DNA of 64,000 nt, from the NCBI GenBank assembly GCA_942486035.1, contig CALNXK010000124.1, positions 70,001 to 134,000 of the forward strand. The letters run 5' to 3'. Numbering within the stretch: the first letter of the stretch is position 1; each line of letters opens with the position of its first letter. Under the pieces are notes generated by a model that did not search any database, was not told where the DNA came from, and was given only the letters and a program-made list of their open reading frames with translations. This DNA comes from Porites lobata. Lineage: Eukaryota > Cnidaria > Anthozoa > Scleractinia > Poritidae. Both the position numbers and the translations under genes were made by a program. Of the stretch, positions 36,061 through 47,639 are shown piece after piece.

Positions 36061-36157
36061 TAACTCGAAGGCATTTGATAATGTGACACAACCACAAAAA
36101 CCACATAGGGAGTCCGTGAAGGTTTGTCTTTGACTTCCTTTCTATACTGACAAGAAA

Positions 36158-36241
36158 GCGAGCATGCGAGCAACTGCAAAAATTTGGGGAGCACGAGCAA
36201 TCGAGCAAAGGTAAAATTTTGCGTGCAGTTAGAAATTTTAA
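36158..36241 (+). repeat. GAGCA-rich direct repeat, right copy
   Basis: GCGAGCATGCGAGCAACTGC, GGAGCACGAGCAATCGAGCA, AAATTTTGCGTGCAGTTAGAAAT. It is a diverged partner of 34968-35052. Confidence 0.6.
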
Positions 36242-36374
36242 TGGACCATTCATCTCCCATTTTATTGTAGCCTCGCTGTCGACTACGCTGTCGACCTGGA
36301 GGGGACAGTTCATCCGAGCTGTTCGAGGCATCACTATGTCACGCGCGACATGTGATACCAATACATTTACTGTA

Positions 36375-37376
36375 CAGTGAAACCTCTATTTTAATAAAAA
36401 GCAGACACCTTTGGGACCATCCCAAGAGTCTCCTTAATAGAGGGTATCCTCTTAATAGCTTTCAATCAAGTTAGGGTGTTTACTACTACACTTTACCACG
36501 AACGATTTAGGCCCGTTTCAAACGTCGTGCTACCCTGGCTACCACCTTGCCGAACTCAATTCATAAATTATAAATACATTAGAATATATTTAAAAGTTTG
36601 CTAAACCGTTTCTTTAATTTTGTGTTTTGTTTTCGGCAGTAGCCGTTCTATTCGACTGAATTAAATTCGACGCCTGAATCAAGTCGTACCAACTAGTGTG
36701 ATGCTGCCTGAGTCGAGCTACAGTCCAGCCAGCTTAGCACGGCAGTGGCGCAACGTTTAAAACAGGCCTTAGCTACCAATATGTATAAACGTACCTTGAT
36801 TTAGCAATAAACGATGAATGTGTTCAGGACTTGAGTGTCTGCAGGTCTCTTAGAGTACTGATAGCCCGAAACCGGCCGGGTCTGGCGATACCAAAGCAGT
36901 CGACACTTATCTGTTGGCCACCAAATCAACTCCCGTTTACAACACAGGTTTGTAAAAATTGCGGAATATTTGTTCACAACAATGGCTCTTGTTAACGGTT
37001 AACATTCAATGGATACTCTGTATTGTGATTAAGTTCCATGTTGTTGAGGAAACTAAGGAAGTTAAGGAAGCTGTGCTGTACTTTGCGCAAGACGTTTAGA
37101 TCGCGGATGACAATTATACTAAACTACAGTTTATTGACAGCTAAATGACGTATTTCAAGGAAGTAATCCAATATTACTTCTGTCAATTCAGCCGGTGTCC
37201 GCTTAGAGGTTTTTAACATAGAAATTAGCCAAATTCGATTTAATAGAGGTGTCCGCTGAATACAGGTTCGTAATGATAAAGGGAAATATGGGACATTAAT
37301 TTCGGGACCCGGCTTAGTGTCCGCTTAATAGAGGGTGTCCGCTTAATTGGGGGTCCGCTTAATAGAGGTTTCACTG
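36375..37376. mobile_element. Pogo/Tigger-like element
   Basis: The ends CAGTGAAACCTCTATTTTAA and TTAATAGAGGTTTCACTG are TIRs, both flanked by TA. TTAATAGAGGGTGTCCGC-type words repeat near the right end. There is no intact transposase. A second element is nested inside at 36510-36768. Confidence 0.85.
36510..36768. mobile_element. Harbinger-type MITE nested in the pogo-like element
   Basis: The ends GGCCCGTTTCAAACGTCGTG and (reverse complement) GGCCTGTTTTAAACGTTGCG are imperfect TIRs flanked by TTA (36507-36509 and 36769-36771). Confidence 0.75.
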
Positions 37377-38270
37377 TATTTCGATGCCCGCTCTCGGCTT
37401 CATTTAAGTGATCGGGAGAAATGATTCATATTACAGAGGCGACGGAGCGTTTTGAAAAGTAGGAGGGGACTCATCTTTCACTCAGCCATATGCATACCCC
37501 TACTCAAATTTTCCAAAATGCTCTCTGCGTTGTTCGTTGATAAACAAGCTCACAGTGTCAAGTATGTCGGTAATCAATTTGTGACAATGCATCAATAGGT
37601 AGTTTTTCAGGCGGTCCTACTTCATTGTGCTTCTTAGGTACCGTTCATTATTTACCGGAGGGGGGGATGGGTGAAAAAATGGGGAGACTCGAAATTTTAG
37701 CCACTGCAAAGAGGGGGTCCTGAGGTAGATTATTTGTTATTGAGGGCGGCCTTGAAATTTTAAAGAGGCAAAAACTTCTTAAAAAGCAACAAGATATTTT
37801 AGTGTACTAATAAGAGCTGCAGGGTACCACAGATTTTATGGCTGGGAGTAGACTGCGAGCAGCCTCTTATTTTTCATTTGAGACACGGTAGAATGCCAGC
37901 ACGAGAACTGAGGGCAAGCGCGAGTAATTTGCATAATTTTAACTTTTCGTTCGCCTCGAGTGGCTCTGATCTGAGGAACAAAGGACGACCGCTCGCGGTC
38001 TAGAGCCTTTGGGATCCCTGTGATTCTTCTTAGATCACAGTCTTGCAAAGTATTGTGTTGCAGTCACGGAGTATGATTTATAATTACAATTTCCTTATTT
38101 GATTCCGCCAATTGTGCACAAGATTACTTTAATATAGTGTTAACCAAGCATAACCTGAAACAGACACTGTATCACTGCACTGCAAAAGTATTAAACGGAA
38201 AAACTATTAAAGGAGCCTAGTTTGTCAATGCACAGTGGATCCAAGTTGATGAAGTGGCTAGTAGGGACAA
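37377..38270. other. No gene recognised
   Basis: A G-rich patch lies at about 37660-37670. No supported coding. Confidence 0.4.
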
Positions 38271-38474
38271 AACACTTCCCAGAATCCAAAATCACTTCCC
38301 CAGAATCCAAAACACGTCCCAGTATCCAAAATCACTTCCCGGAATCCAAAACCCGTCCGAGAATCCGAAAACACTTCCCAGAATCCAAAAGTGTTTTGGA
38401 TTCTGGGAAGTATTTTCGATTCTTGGATGTGCTTTTGGTTTTTGGGATGTGTTTTGGATTCTGAGAAGTGTTTT
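38271..38474. repeat. Inverted minisatellite, ~20-bp CACTTCCCAGAATCCAAAA unit
   Basis: About six degenerate copies of a unit like ACACTTCCCAGAATCCAAAA run left to right up to base 38390. About four copies of its reverse complement follow to 38474. The centre is an exact palindrome (CCCAGAATCCAAAA-GTG-TTTTGGATTCTGGG), so the block can form a long hairpin. Confidence 0.9.
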
Positions 38475-38744
38475 CTCTCTGTGAGCCACGGTAGTAGTAA
38501 ACATAGTCTTTTCATTGTTACGCTGTCGAGAGCTAATGACACGTGCGAAGTTCGAAGTTCCTGTCCGTCTAATCAAAGTAAAGTTGCGTGCGTGACCTGA
38601 AGCTTATAACTCATAACATAAAATATATATGAAAGGATGCCATAAGCCAAATACGTAGCGGCGTTTAGTCTCTTCAAAGAGAGCCAGTCCTGATAGTAGT
38701 GTGTGTTCTAATTGCATGTCTACAATTTTTTCCAATAACTTTAG

Positions 38745-38935
38745 GATTAGGCGACGGGCTATCACTAGCATCGCAGGAAAGTCGTGAAGTACAGCCATTT
38801 ATGAAAATAAATGACCTTTCCAATGAAAATGACCTATTGCCAGCAGCCGCGACAGGCTTAGTAGACCTTAGCAAACAGCTTCACATCAATGGTTTGGCAA
38901 ACATTTTTCTCAGGCTTCTCGACAGTACAGCATAA
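38745..38935 (+). CDS. Candidate terminal exon, unknown protein
   Basis: It opens after a pyrimidine-rich acceptor (TTTTTTCCAATAACTTTAG) and ends at TAA. It encodes GDGLSLASQESREVQPFMKI, NDLSNENDLLPAAATGLVDL and SKQLHINGLANIFLRLLDST. The composition is protein-like with a helical C-terminus. No family recognised and no partner exon found. Confidence 0.3.
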
Positions 38936-39872
38936 AAGGGGACATTTGATTGAAGAACGACATAACCGATGCCGGTTGCTGTGATAGTTTTGAACCGTAC
39001 CTGAGAAGCTTTTGATTGCGAATCGACCAACTCGACACAAGGATGGTACGTTTTCTATGTGATGTCAGGAGCCCGGATTACTTAGTACTCCTGGTGATGT
39101 GAAATAGTGTAACTAAAAGGTTTCTTTTTCCGCCATCAATTGGCATTTCATTCACTTTTGTTTTAAAATAAGGTTTAAACAAAGTAGAAACGAGTCAGTT
39201 GAGTTAATTCGCAAACGGGATTTAATCCACTAACCGCTTCGGAGTGTCTGTCGACCAGCACATCAGTTAGTAACATCGTGCGTTCTATTTCAACTGACCA
39301 ATGGCTGAAAATTAGCACATTCATGCAGTAATAACGCGTGGTATGACAGATCTACAAACTTTGTTAAACTGGTAATAATTGGGTATAGTTTTCTCTAATT
39401 CAGTGGCAATTAAACGGGATCTTTTTATCCCTGGTTACTTGTAAAGTCTGAAGAGTTTGTTGGTACTGGATCTGTGTGGTATAAAACTTCCTTTTAATTT
39501 CTTTGTGATCAGCAGAGGAGTTTTTCTGCCATCACAGCTGTGATTTTGACTGCTTGCATCATTCAGATGGGAACAGCAATGGTGCTTAAGGTAACTGCCA
39601 GATGCATGTGTTAATGATTTGAATTTGAATTTGACTTTGGCCAGTTCTGTGTGCAGAGTCTACTTAACCCGAGTGTCCAGCCGACCGGCAACGGGTTTAA
39701 AACTTGCCAAAAAACTCAGCTTTCTGTCCGGACTTAAAGAACGTTCATTCTGATTCACGTAAACGAAATTTTCTTCGATCAGTCAGCGATACAAGTTCTT
39801 TGTATACGCATTATTCTTAACTGCTTATTGTTTAGCACCTAATTCAATAGGCCAGGCAGCTCGTATGAAACC
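38936..39872. other. No feature recognised
   Basis: Nothing supported on either strand up to the palindrome. Confidence 0.4.
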
Positions 39873-41660
39873 ACAGGTAGCCCAAGCTCACTATGAGAGC
39901 CCTGAACAACATTATCCTACTTAGCTAATTAATTATTCATACAGCAAGAAAATTATAAGACGTTGTATGGAGAAATATTCTTTGCTCACTAAATTAGCAA
40001 AATGTACATTGAATATCGCTTTGAAGCTTACCTTTAGCGTCTTCTTGTTTTTCTTTGTATTCTGACTGCATTTCAGACCTCCTAGGCACTGTTTAAGGCC
40101 TTTTTTTGAGCGACAGTTTTTCACCCAGATGACAGTACAGAGAAGAGAAGAGAAGGTTGGCAAACCTCTCTTGACCGGCTCCGCTCTCGGCGGCGATAAA
40201 TTCCGTGACATTTGTGACATGGAGACAATTCCGCCGGAAACAGATGTCCTGATAAATAACGCACTTTTTCCATCATTCACATCGCCAAAATTCCCATTTC
40301 GAAGGTCCTAAATCGCCAACGAAGTGGGCAATACACGGCTGAGGTGAGGCGAGTCGAGAGCAGACCCGCAACGGACTCCAACCGTCACGTCGACAATTCA
40401 AACCGACGCGGGCTGGCAGGGTCAAATTGTTCAACTGTCAAAGGACAATTGGAGCATTTAGCCTACTGGGCACAGTAACAGATTTTTCACTTCTCACATT
40501 GCACTCCGGGGTCGCGGAAGTCAAGCATCGCGTGTGTTCGCGTGTGATAGTGACATGTAATATCAAAACATGTCGCGTTGTTAATGTTTTGATCTCTACT
40601 CTTCTTTTTAAAAAGCGTAAGACAATGGTTTTTTATGTATGATTTAGAAAGAATTTTGCAATTACAATTACTACGGCTGTAAACAGTTGTTAGCTATTTT
40701 TCCTCCCTTTTTCAACAAGTGTCAGTAAGTAGCAAGTTTGGGGACAGGATCTGCCTGCAGGTGCTCTTATCTATTGTGAGTGTTTTTACGTATACATTTA
40801 AATCCATCTATTAGGGAAAATTCGCTGGAAAAAAAAAAGCTAACAACTGTTTACAGCCGTAGTAATTGTAATTGCAAAATTCTTTCTAAATCATACATAA
40901 AAAACCATTGTCTTACGCTTTTTAAAAAGAAGAGTAGAGATCAAAACATTAACAACGCGACATGTTTTGATATTACATGTCACTATCACACGCGAACACA
41001 CGCGATGCTTGACTTCCGCGACCCCGGAGTGCAATGTGAGAAGTGAAAAATCTGTTACTGTGCCCAGTAGGCTAAATGCTCCAATTGTCCTTTGACAGTT
41101 GAACAATTTGACCCTGCCAGCCCGCGTCGGTTTGAATTGTCGACGTGACGGTTGGAGTCCGTTGCGGGTCTGCTCTCGACTCGCCTCACCTCAGCCGTGT
41201 ATTGCCCACTTCGTTGGCGATTTAGGACCTTCGAAATGGGAATTTTGGCGATGTGAATGATGGAAAAAGTGCGTTATTTATCAGGACATCTGTTTCCGGC
41301 GGAATTGTCTCCATGTCACAAATGTCACGGAATTTATCGCCGCCGAGAGCGGAGCCGGTCAAGAGAGGTTTGCCAACCTTCTCTTCTCTTCTCTGTACTG
41401 TCATCTGGGTGAAAAACTGTCGCTCAAAAAAAGGCCTTAAACAGTGCCTAGGAGGTCTGAAATGCAGTCAGAATACAAAGAAAAACAAGAAGACGCTAAA
41501 GGTAAGCTTCAAAGCGATATTCAATGTACATTTTGCTAATTTAGTGAGCAAAGAATATTTCTCCATACAACGTCTTATAATTTTCTTGCTGTATGAATAA
41601 TTAATTAGCTAAGTAGGATAATGTTGTTCAGGGCTCTCATAGTGAGCTTGGGCTACCTGT
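39873..41660. mobile_element. Fold-back transposon: 829-bp palindrome arms
   Basis: The left arm (39872/3-40700) and right arm (40833-41661) are essentially exact reverse complements around a 132-bp centre. The ends read ACAGGTAGCCCAAGCTCACT and its complement. Outside lie TATGAAACC and GATGAAACG (7 of 9 identical), fitting a worn 9-bp duplication. Each arm carries the same small GC-richer block with short open frames and a splice-donor-like GTAAGC after QSEYKEKQEDAK, which may be a captured or ancestral 5' gene end. No transposase. The outer ~20 bp match the element at 52086-55950, so the two share a family, probably Mutator-like. Confidence 0.85.
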
Positions 41661-42550
41661 GATGAAACGACTGTCAAATTGTTTTAGCTAGCTTGAAAAG
41701 ATCTTAAACTCAATGCAGTCATAGTTATTAGAGGAGACTGGTTATGAAAAGCGGCAAACATCAATGATAAAAACACCAGTGCTGCAGTTTATGTTCAAAG
41801 CACCGTGAAAGTGCACAATCCTTTGTTTTCTGTTGGCAAATTGTTACGGAATAAATTAATGCAACGTTTTTATTGGTCAATACAATCAAAATGATAGGAA
41901 TTCTTTTGAACGTTGTGCACTTTCAGGTCCACAAAAACATATAACAAAGGAGTCTGACGGGTTTCATAACCATTCCACTCGATTAACTATGATGCAGTGG
42001 CGGATCCAGGACCCCCACCCCTCCCCACTTATTTTTAGACCAAGCCGAGGCTCGAAGGGCCGAAAAACGTTTTTTTTGAGAATTTTCATTTACATATCCT
42101 GTGGCTGAACTTGTAAGTACCAGAGAGCCATTGAAATACTAAAGAAATAAAGCTGTTCGGTGGGGCTAAGCGTGCAAAAACGAGACTTCACTGTTGGTAA
42201 AACCTAAGGTCAGCTTTAATCCCCAAACATGCCTACTTCACGGACCTACTCAGGTTAAGTTTCACAAATCCTTCCAAAAGACGATACTATACTCGAAAAG
42301 TCAGGAACTGTCAGTTGGACTCAAGGTTGAATAAACTTAGACTGTTACTAGGAGCACTACCCTATTCATAAGAGGAACCTTAAGGGCCCATTTAAGTGCA
42401 TATCACCCCAAATTTGTTAAAGAATAGAATAAAAATAGAAAACTTGTAATAAACGATACCGCAGATTTTTGTTTTCGATTTCAGATTATTCTCAATCTTT
42501 TTACAGATTTTTAAATATGTAAAATTGCCATCAGTTCTGATCAGAACAAC
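41661..42550. other. No gene recognised
   Basis: AT-rich sequence. Nothing supported. Confidence 0.4.
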
Positions 42551-43530
42551 GTGTATTGTTTTTTCATAACAATATTTCGGCTGGCCATACCAGCCTAGCC
42601 TTCTTCAGGTTTACAGATGTTAGTCGAAAATTATGATAGGAATACCAATATTATATACATGGATAATGTCGCAATAAACATTGTTTAAAAGGGAGAGGCG
42701 GAAATGGCGTACAACACAAAAAACGGGAAAATAAAAAAATAACAAGAATATGCATTACAGTAATTCGTCACGGCGGTTTAGGCCATTAGGTTCAAGACTC
42801 ATGGCCTTATATATCAAATGAGACTCCCTAGACTCCGTAGACGAACTGAGTCAAGTGAGGAATTAATTTTCTCTAGTGCGATTAACTGAATGTCGGTATG
42901 AGAATGGTTAGAGTGAGAGAGAAAGTGTCCAGAAACAGTAGTGGGTTTAGATTTAATGTTAGTTTTGTCGACTGCACGTCTGTGTTCGTTAAATCTAATT
43001 TCGCCGGCCTTCAAGCGCACCGGAAGCGCTGAAAGAGCGCTCGTGCCAGTCCTACTCCGCATCACACATTAAATGAAGAGCGGAGCGCTCGTTTCACCGC
43101 CCAACATTATTCGCCCTGGTTAAAATGTTTGCGTAAGGTATTCGAAATGCGTGGAAGTGCTGGGTTATATGTGGCAACACAGGATACAACATCGTTAGGA
43201 TCTTTAGGTTTACTCTGTAACGCGTTACTGTACGCGTTAGTACCAGAAATATTGGCAGCGTGAAGAAACTGTTCTTCTAGGAAAGTATTATTGTAACCAC
43301 GAGCAAGGAGATATGTTTTTAGTTCATTAATGCGAAGTTTAAACTTAACGTCTGTAGAGCAGATACGGCGAAAGCGAAGGGCTAAGCTGAACGGAATGGC
43401 GTTCTTAGTGTGATGAGGATGGCATGATGCGCTGAGAAGGTGTTGATGTTTATCTGTGGGTTTAGTAAATAGATCAGTTTCAATTATACCGTTATGTAAA
43501 AAGGACTGCAAGTAGGAAAACTGAGCAGAG
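42551..43530 (-). pseudogene. Penelope-like element remnant with hammerhead-like 3' end
   Basis: The minus strand has GIIETDLFTKPTDKHQHL, SCHPHHTKNAIPFSLALRFR, RICSTDVKF and LARGYNN, then after a break GEIRFNEHRRAVDKTN, LIALEKI, and finally LEPNGLNRRDELL-stop near 42756. The first block is the Penelope RT C-terminus, and the second belongs to the GIY-YIG region, with intervening parts lost. Downstream at 42609-42551 are CTGAAGA, a GGCTGG/CCAGCC stem, GAAA and a TATTGTT/AACAATA stem, resembling a hammerhead core. Confidence 0.8.
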
Positions 43531-44756
43531 TAAATTGCGATGGAAAGACAAAAACTCTTACCAATTCAAGGAGGTTTCAAAGAGCTGCTCGTTAACAAAA
43601 ATAAAACCTATGCATCTTCGCCGGGTTATACTAACAAAAAAGACAACATCTATTGTCTAACTTGTCGAGTTTTCTCAGATGATTAAAAGAACTAGAGGTG
43701 AAGACTCAGTGCTGAAGACTGTTCAATCCCTCGGCGGGGATTGTTTTGTTGTTTTTTTTCGTTCACGGATTTTCGCCATCACCATCTCTATCACACAACT
43801 TCAGGTCTGTTTTCATCTTCTCTGTTGTATCTTTAGCACAGAGTTTGTATGCTCTATCTATTTTTAAAAAAATTCGGCATTTCATTGTTATTCAGATGAC
43901 TTTACTTTAGAAACTCGGTTTATTTAAGCTTACAATTTGGCCCCTATTGCGTCATTTTCTTCAGAAAACGACGCATTTTCTGTCATTTGCGCGACGTTTG
44001 TGCCGATTATAACCGGTCAAACCGGTCTTTTTTCAAAAAAATGAAATATTTGAAGTAAGAATCAAAGACTATACAGCATTAAGCGTTATATAAATCATAA
44101 AAATACAATCACTTTGTCAATAACGATTTCCCAAATACATTCCTTGCGGCTCAGATGCGATCTATAATAACTCTTGCAGGCAGTCCAGTGTTTTAAATTA
44201 AGTCATGACAAAAGAAAATTATCCGTCTCTGATAAGTTAAAAAGAATAAAATCTAGTATTCTTAAATTCCTAATTCTTTAAAAAAATATCCTAAAAAAGA
44301 TTAATTCGAGTATCTGTAAATCTGAGTCAACAAAGTCTAGCTGTCGCGTCTTCTGGATCTTGAGCCTCTCAAGCATATTATCGCAGAGCGTACGATGGCG
44401 AAAGACACTTTAGCTCAGGCAGGCAAGCAAGAAATTTTACAACAAATGTTCCGAAAATTGTAGATCTGAAATCGTCTTCCGAACAGATATTTTCCGAAAC
44501 TTGACGTTGGGTGCCCCTGTATCTCTTTGCAAGCTCGTAGCTTTTTTATTAAATTTTATAAGTTTTCGAGTAAACATTACTTACAAGCCTAGCATATCCT
44601 ATAAACCAGTCTAAACATTGAATCTAATCTTTTCTATGTTCAGTCAAAACCTCGTGTTCTGAACGCTGTGAATGACAAAAAAAAACGAAAAAATACCAAC
44701 AATTCCCCACACAAAAATAGGTTAGTTTGTCAATCAAAAGGTGTCAGCTGTTGAAG
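43531..44756. other. No gene recognised; one transposon end
   Basis: CGTTGGGTGCCCCTG ending at 44519 matches the right terminus of the CAGGGGCACCCAAC family; no matching left end was seen. Otherwise nothing. Confidence 0.4.
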
Positions 44757-45161
44757 TTAATTTGAGACAATTTTGAAATATCTGTGACGAGTGGTGGTTT
44801 ATGCCAAATATCACGTACAAATCATGCTGTTATTTGTTTATACTACTACCCGCAAAAAGTTTGTAATTTTGACCTGTAGGTATTTCAAATTAAGCTGAAA
44901 TACCACTGCTCTAAGCCAATCAGATTGCAGAAATTTCTCATGTAGTAGTATAAGTATAGGTAATAGCATGATTTGTAGTGATATTTGGCATAAATAGCAC
45001 GAGTGATATTTCGAAATTGTTACAAGTAATTTCACGAGCCGTTAGGCGAGTTAAATTTGAGACAATTTTGAAATATCACAAGTGGTATTTATGCCAAATA
45101 TCACGTACAAATCATGCTATTAATTGTTTATACTACTACCCACAACAGGCTTGTAATTTTC

Positions 45162-45194
<33 letters not shown>

Positions 45195-45243
45195 ACTGCT
45201 CTAAGCCAATCAGATTGCAGAAATTTCTCATGTAGTAGTATAA
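44757..45243. repeat. Duplicated ~195-bp repeat unit with internal inverted parts
   Basis: Copy 1 (44757-44952) and copy 2 (45051-45243) share TTTGAGACAATTTTGAAATA, AAATATCACGTACAAATCAT, TTTATACTACTACCC and AAGCCAATCAGATTGCAG. Between them lies an inverted piece (GCATGATTTGTAGTGATATTTG). It looks like two juxtaposed MITE-type elements. Confidence 0.8.
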
Positions 45244-46038
45244 AATATAAAACCATAAACTCGTGGGCCTGATCAGTCAACGGAAAAATCTTACCTTCTC
45301 TGACCTCGACAACTGTTATTTATAATGAAATTAGTATAGGCAATAGCATGATTTGTAATGTTATTTCGAAATTGTTATACGTAATATAATCTTTTCATTG
45401 GTGTCGACGGATTTTCCCGAACTTGTCCATGTCAAAAGTTGAAATAACCGTGAAAAGGCCTATATTTGTCGAAAACAAGACGAAAACTATAACTACTTCA
45501 TAACACAAATCGTTCATGTTATTGTGTTTTGCCCCGCAGATATCAGAAATGCATGGTTTGTAATCCTAGTTTTATTTAGCAAGTATCAGGGCTTTGAAAT
45601 CGAGCTAAATATTTTTAAGACCACTACAGTCTACGAGATTGAAAAGGTGCTGTAGCCTTACAGTCAAAATAATCAAATGAACAATGTACTGATTTTCAAA
45701 AGTTCTGCTGAGTTCTAAAACACCGAGTTCAAGCCGAGTTTGTTTTGTTTAAAAATTCATTGCCTGTTGCGGTGAATGTACTTGATAATCCGTCAGATAG
45801 CGAACAGTTGCAAGTCTGACTGCTTGAAACACTAATATCACTGAGTGTGTACCTACTGCTTATCATTTAATGCTAATTTTTTTGTAGGAGAGGGAGGTAG
45901 ATACTGGAGCTGGTAAGTTTGTTTATTGATACGTTTGCTGCCATAATTTTTAGTACTGGATATTTATAATAAAAAGAATCCCTACAGGTAGCTAGTTAAG
46001 TGGTGTTTTAAGATAAATGTCATTTTTGTCTCTTTTAG

Positions 46039-46081
46039 GCCCAGAATACATCCCTCTGTAACAGTGGAATCCTACCCAGTG
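46039..46081 (+). CDS. Candidate 43-nt exon upstream of the Cys-rich exon
   Basis: It lies between TCTCTTTTAG and GTAATTTAG. In phase 0 it encodes AQNTSLCNSGILPS and leaves one G, which completes the Gly codon opening the exon at 47416. The phase fit supports the pair, but the donor is weak and a second frame is also open. Confidence 0.3.
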
Positions 46082-46204
46082 GTAATTTAGCCTGCCCGAT
46101 ATCTGGCGAATAGTTTGTTTCTACCCGACTAATTTTTTGCTTCCCCGGTCACGTTCTATTGTTACTTCTAAGGAACCAATGTGTATGTTGTTTCGCCCCA
46201 TGTA

Positions 46205-46450
46205 AAAGAATCCGGATCCCGGAATCCGTGAAAGTTTTGCTGGTGGAATCCGGGATCCGTGAAAATTTGGTTTGTTGAATCCGGAATCCTGGGCTTTGGA
46301 ATTCAGAATACAGCTCAAGGAATCCAGAATCCTACTAAGGATTGGAATCCAGAGTCCAAGTTTCACTAAAAAGACTGGAATGCAGTACCTGGGAACCGGA
46401 ATCCACGGCATGGAATACAGAATCGAAGACTGTCTTGGATTCCCTGACAT
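46205..46450. repeat. GGAATCC-rich minisatellite
   Basis: The word GGAATCC or close variants (GAATCCGG, GGAATCCAG) occurs more than ten times at irregular spacing over about 245 bp. It is similar in spirit to, but distinct from, the GAATCC words of the minisatellite at 38.3 kb. Confidence 0.75.
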
Positions 46451-47415
46451 GGAGCGAGTTGTTATTCATATTTGGTTAGAGGAAGATAAAAAAATAAAAC
46501 ATTGTTACGAGTGACAAAAAAAATCGGAGGGTACAGGTAATCAATCTCGCATAAAAAAAGTGTAAATCACCTTTCATTAGTTCTTCTCGCTAGAGCAATA
46601 TGTAAAAGGTTTTCAAAGGTTTCATACCTGTTAAGAAGTTATGCCTGCCACCACTGGCTTTTAAATTTTAAGGGAAATACACAACTGAGAAAAAAAACGG
46701 TGGAAAATAAGCCAACCCGGCGATTTTTTCTCCGACGGAACCCGCTGTTCACAAAGATAAAGATTTCACTGGATCTGTTACAGAGGGGTGTCAGAATTAA
46801 CGCCGTGCAATCAGACGAGCAACTCATTTTCTTGAGTTATGCGGCTTACCATAATTAGTCTATGTTACCGTAAATCCTCTGTTATATATACTGAATTTTC
46901 CACCGAAACATAAGATGATATCAGTTATTCTCCATAAAGAACGCGAAGAACACAAAGTGAAAAAGCTCGAGCATAAAACATTCCACCGGCTTCAAGTACA
47001 TGTGAAGCTGGTGCCGAAATAAGCAAAATCGGATAACGAAGTCCTCCTTTTTCTGTAAAGAATAAGGGGTAAGGAGAGGCCTATAGGAGACAGAGACCCT
47101 TAAAAACTTCCTTATTCGAAAGGGGGGCTAATAGAGGATTTACGTTAATTGCAGTTGATGAAGCCTCTGGTTTTGAACAAAGCTTGTCTAAATTCCCATT
47201 TTTATGCCTTTTAAACAAACCACAATTAAATAAAAATGTTCTGAATCGGTCAGCTTCTTGAGTAACTCGAATAATCTAGGAAAGAGTGAAATTATCAATT
47301 AAAAAAAGTTATTTTTAAGTATAAGTCAACTAGTTCACGCCTTTTTCCTACATCAAATTTCATCTGAGTTTGATGTTATCATCGATTATCTGACGTTTGA
47401 CTTTTTTTTCTATAG

Positions 47416-47639
47416 GAAGAGCACGGCGTCAAATTACTTTGCCGCAGGTTCCTTTATGCAGTCCTAACCTCCCGCCATGCTCGCCTAGTCAATGGAAGTA
47501 CCAATGCAGGGTGCTAAATGGTGCTCAGATCTCCTACCGCGTAAAATGCACTTCGAATCCTAAAATCAAGGGTGATACTTGTCAACTCAGCTTTCATCAT
47601 GTCCTTGGATCAATCGTATGCTGTGACCTCAAGTGCTAA
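47416..47639 (+). CDS. Candidate terminal exon: small Cys-rich domain
   Basis: After acceptor TTTTTTTCTATAG, 74 codons are open to TAA. Seen residues: RARRQITLPQVPLCSPNLPP, CSPSQWKYQCRVLNGAQI, SYRVKCTSNPKIKGDTC and HHVLGSIVCCDLKC. Eight cysteines in a short C-terminal segment suggest a secreted, disulfide-bonded domain; RARR could be a convertase-type site. I do not recognise the family. An alternative frame (EEHGVKLLCRRFLYAVL) is open for only 33 codons. Confidence 0.4.

Noticed and set aside
38222..38600. Several overlapping frames on both strands rich in ESK or FWIL
   Set aside because: They are translations of the inverted minisatellite.
39933..41600. Pairs of identical 60-115-codon frames on opposite strands
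   Set aside because: They are the same sequence read from the two palindrome arms, not separate genes; no family recognised.
45888..45912. Possible 25-nt exon upstream of the Cys-rich exon pair
   Set aside because: In the phase needed by the 46039 exon it contains TAG; only the weaker alternative frame is open.
46121..46514. 80-109-codon frames on both strands
   Set aside because: Low-complexity products of the GGAATCC minisatellite.
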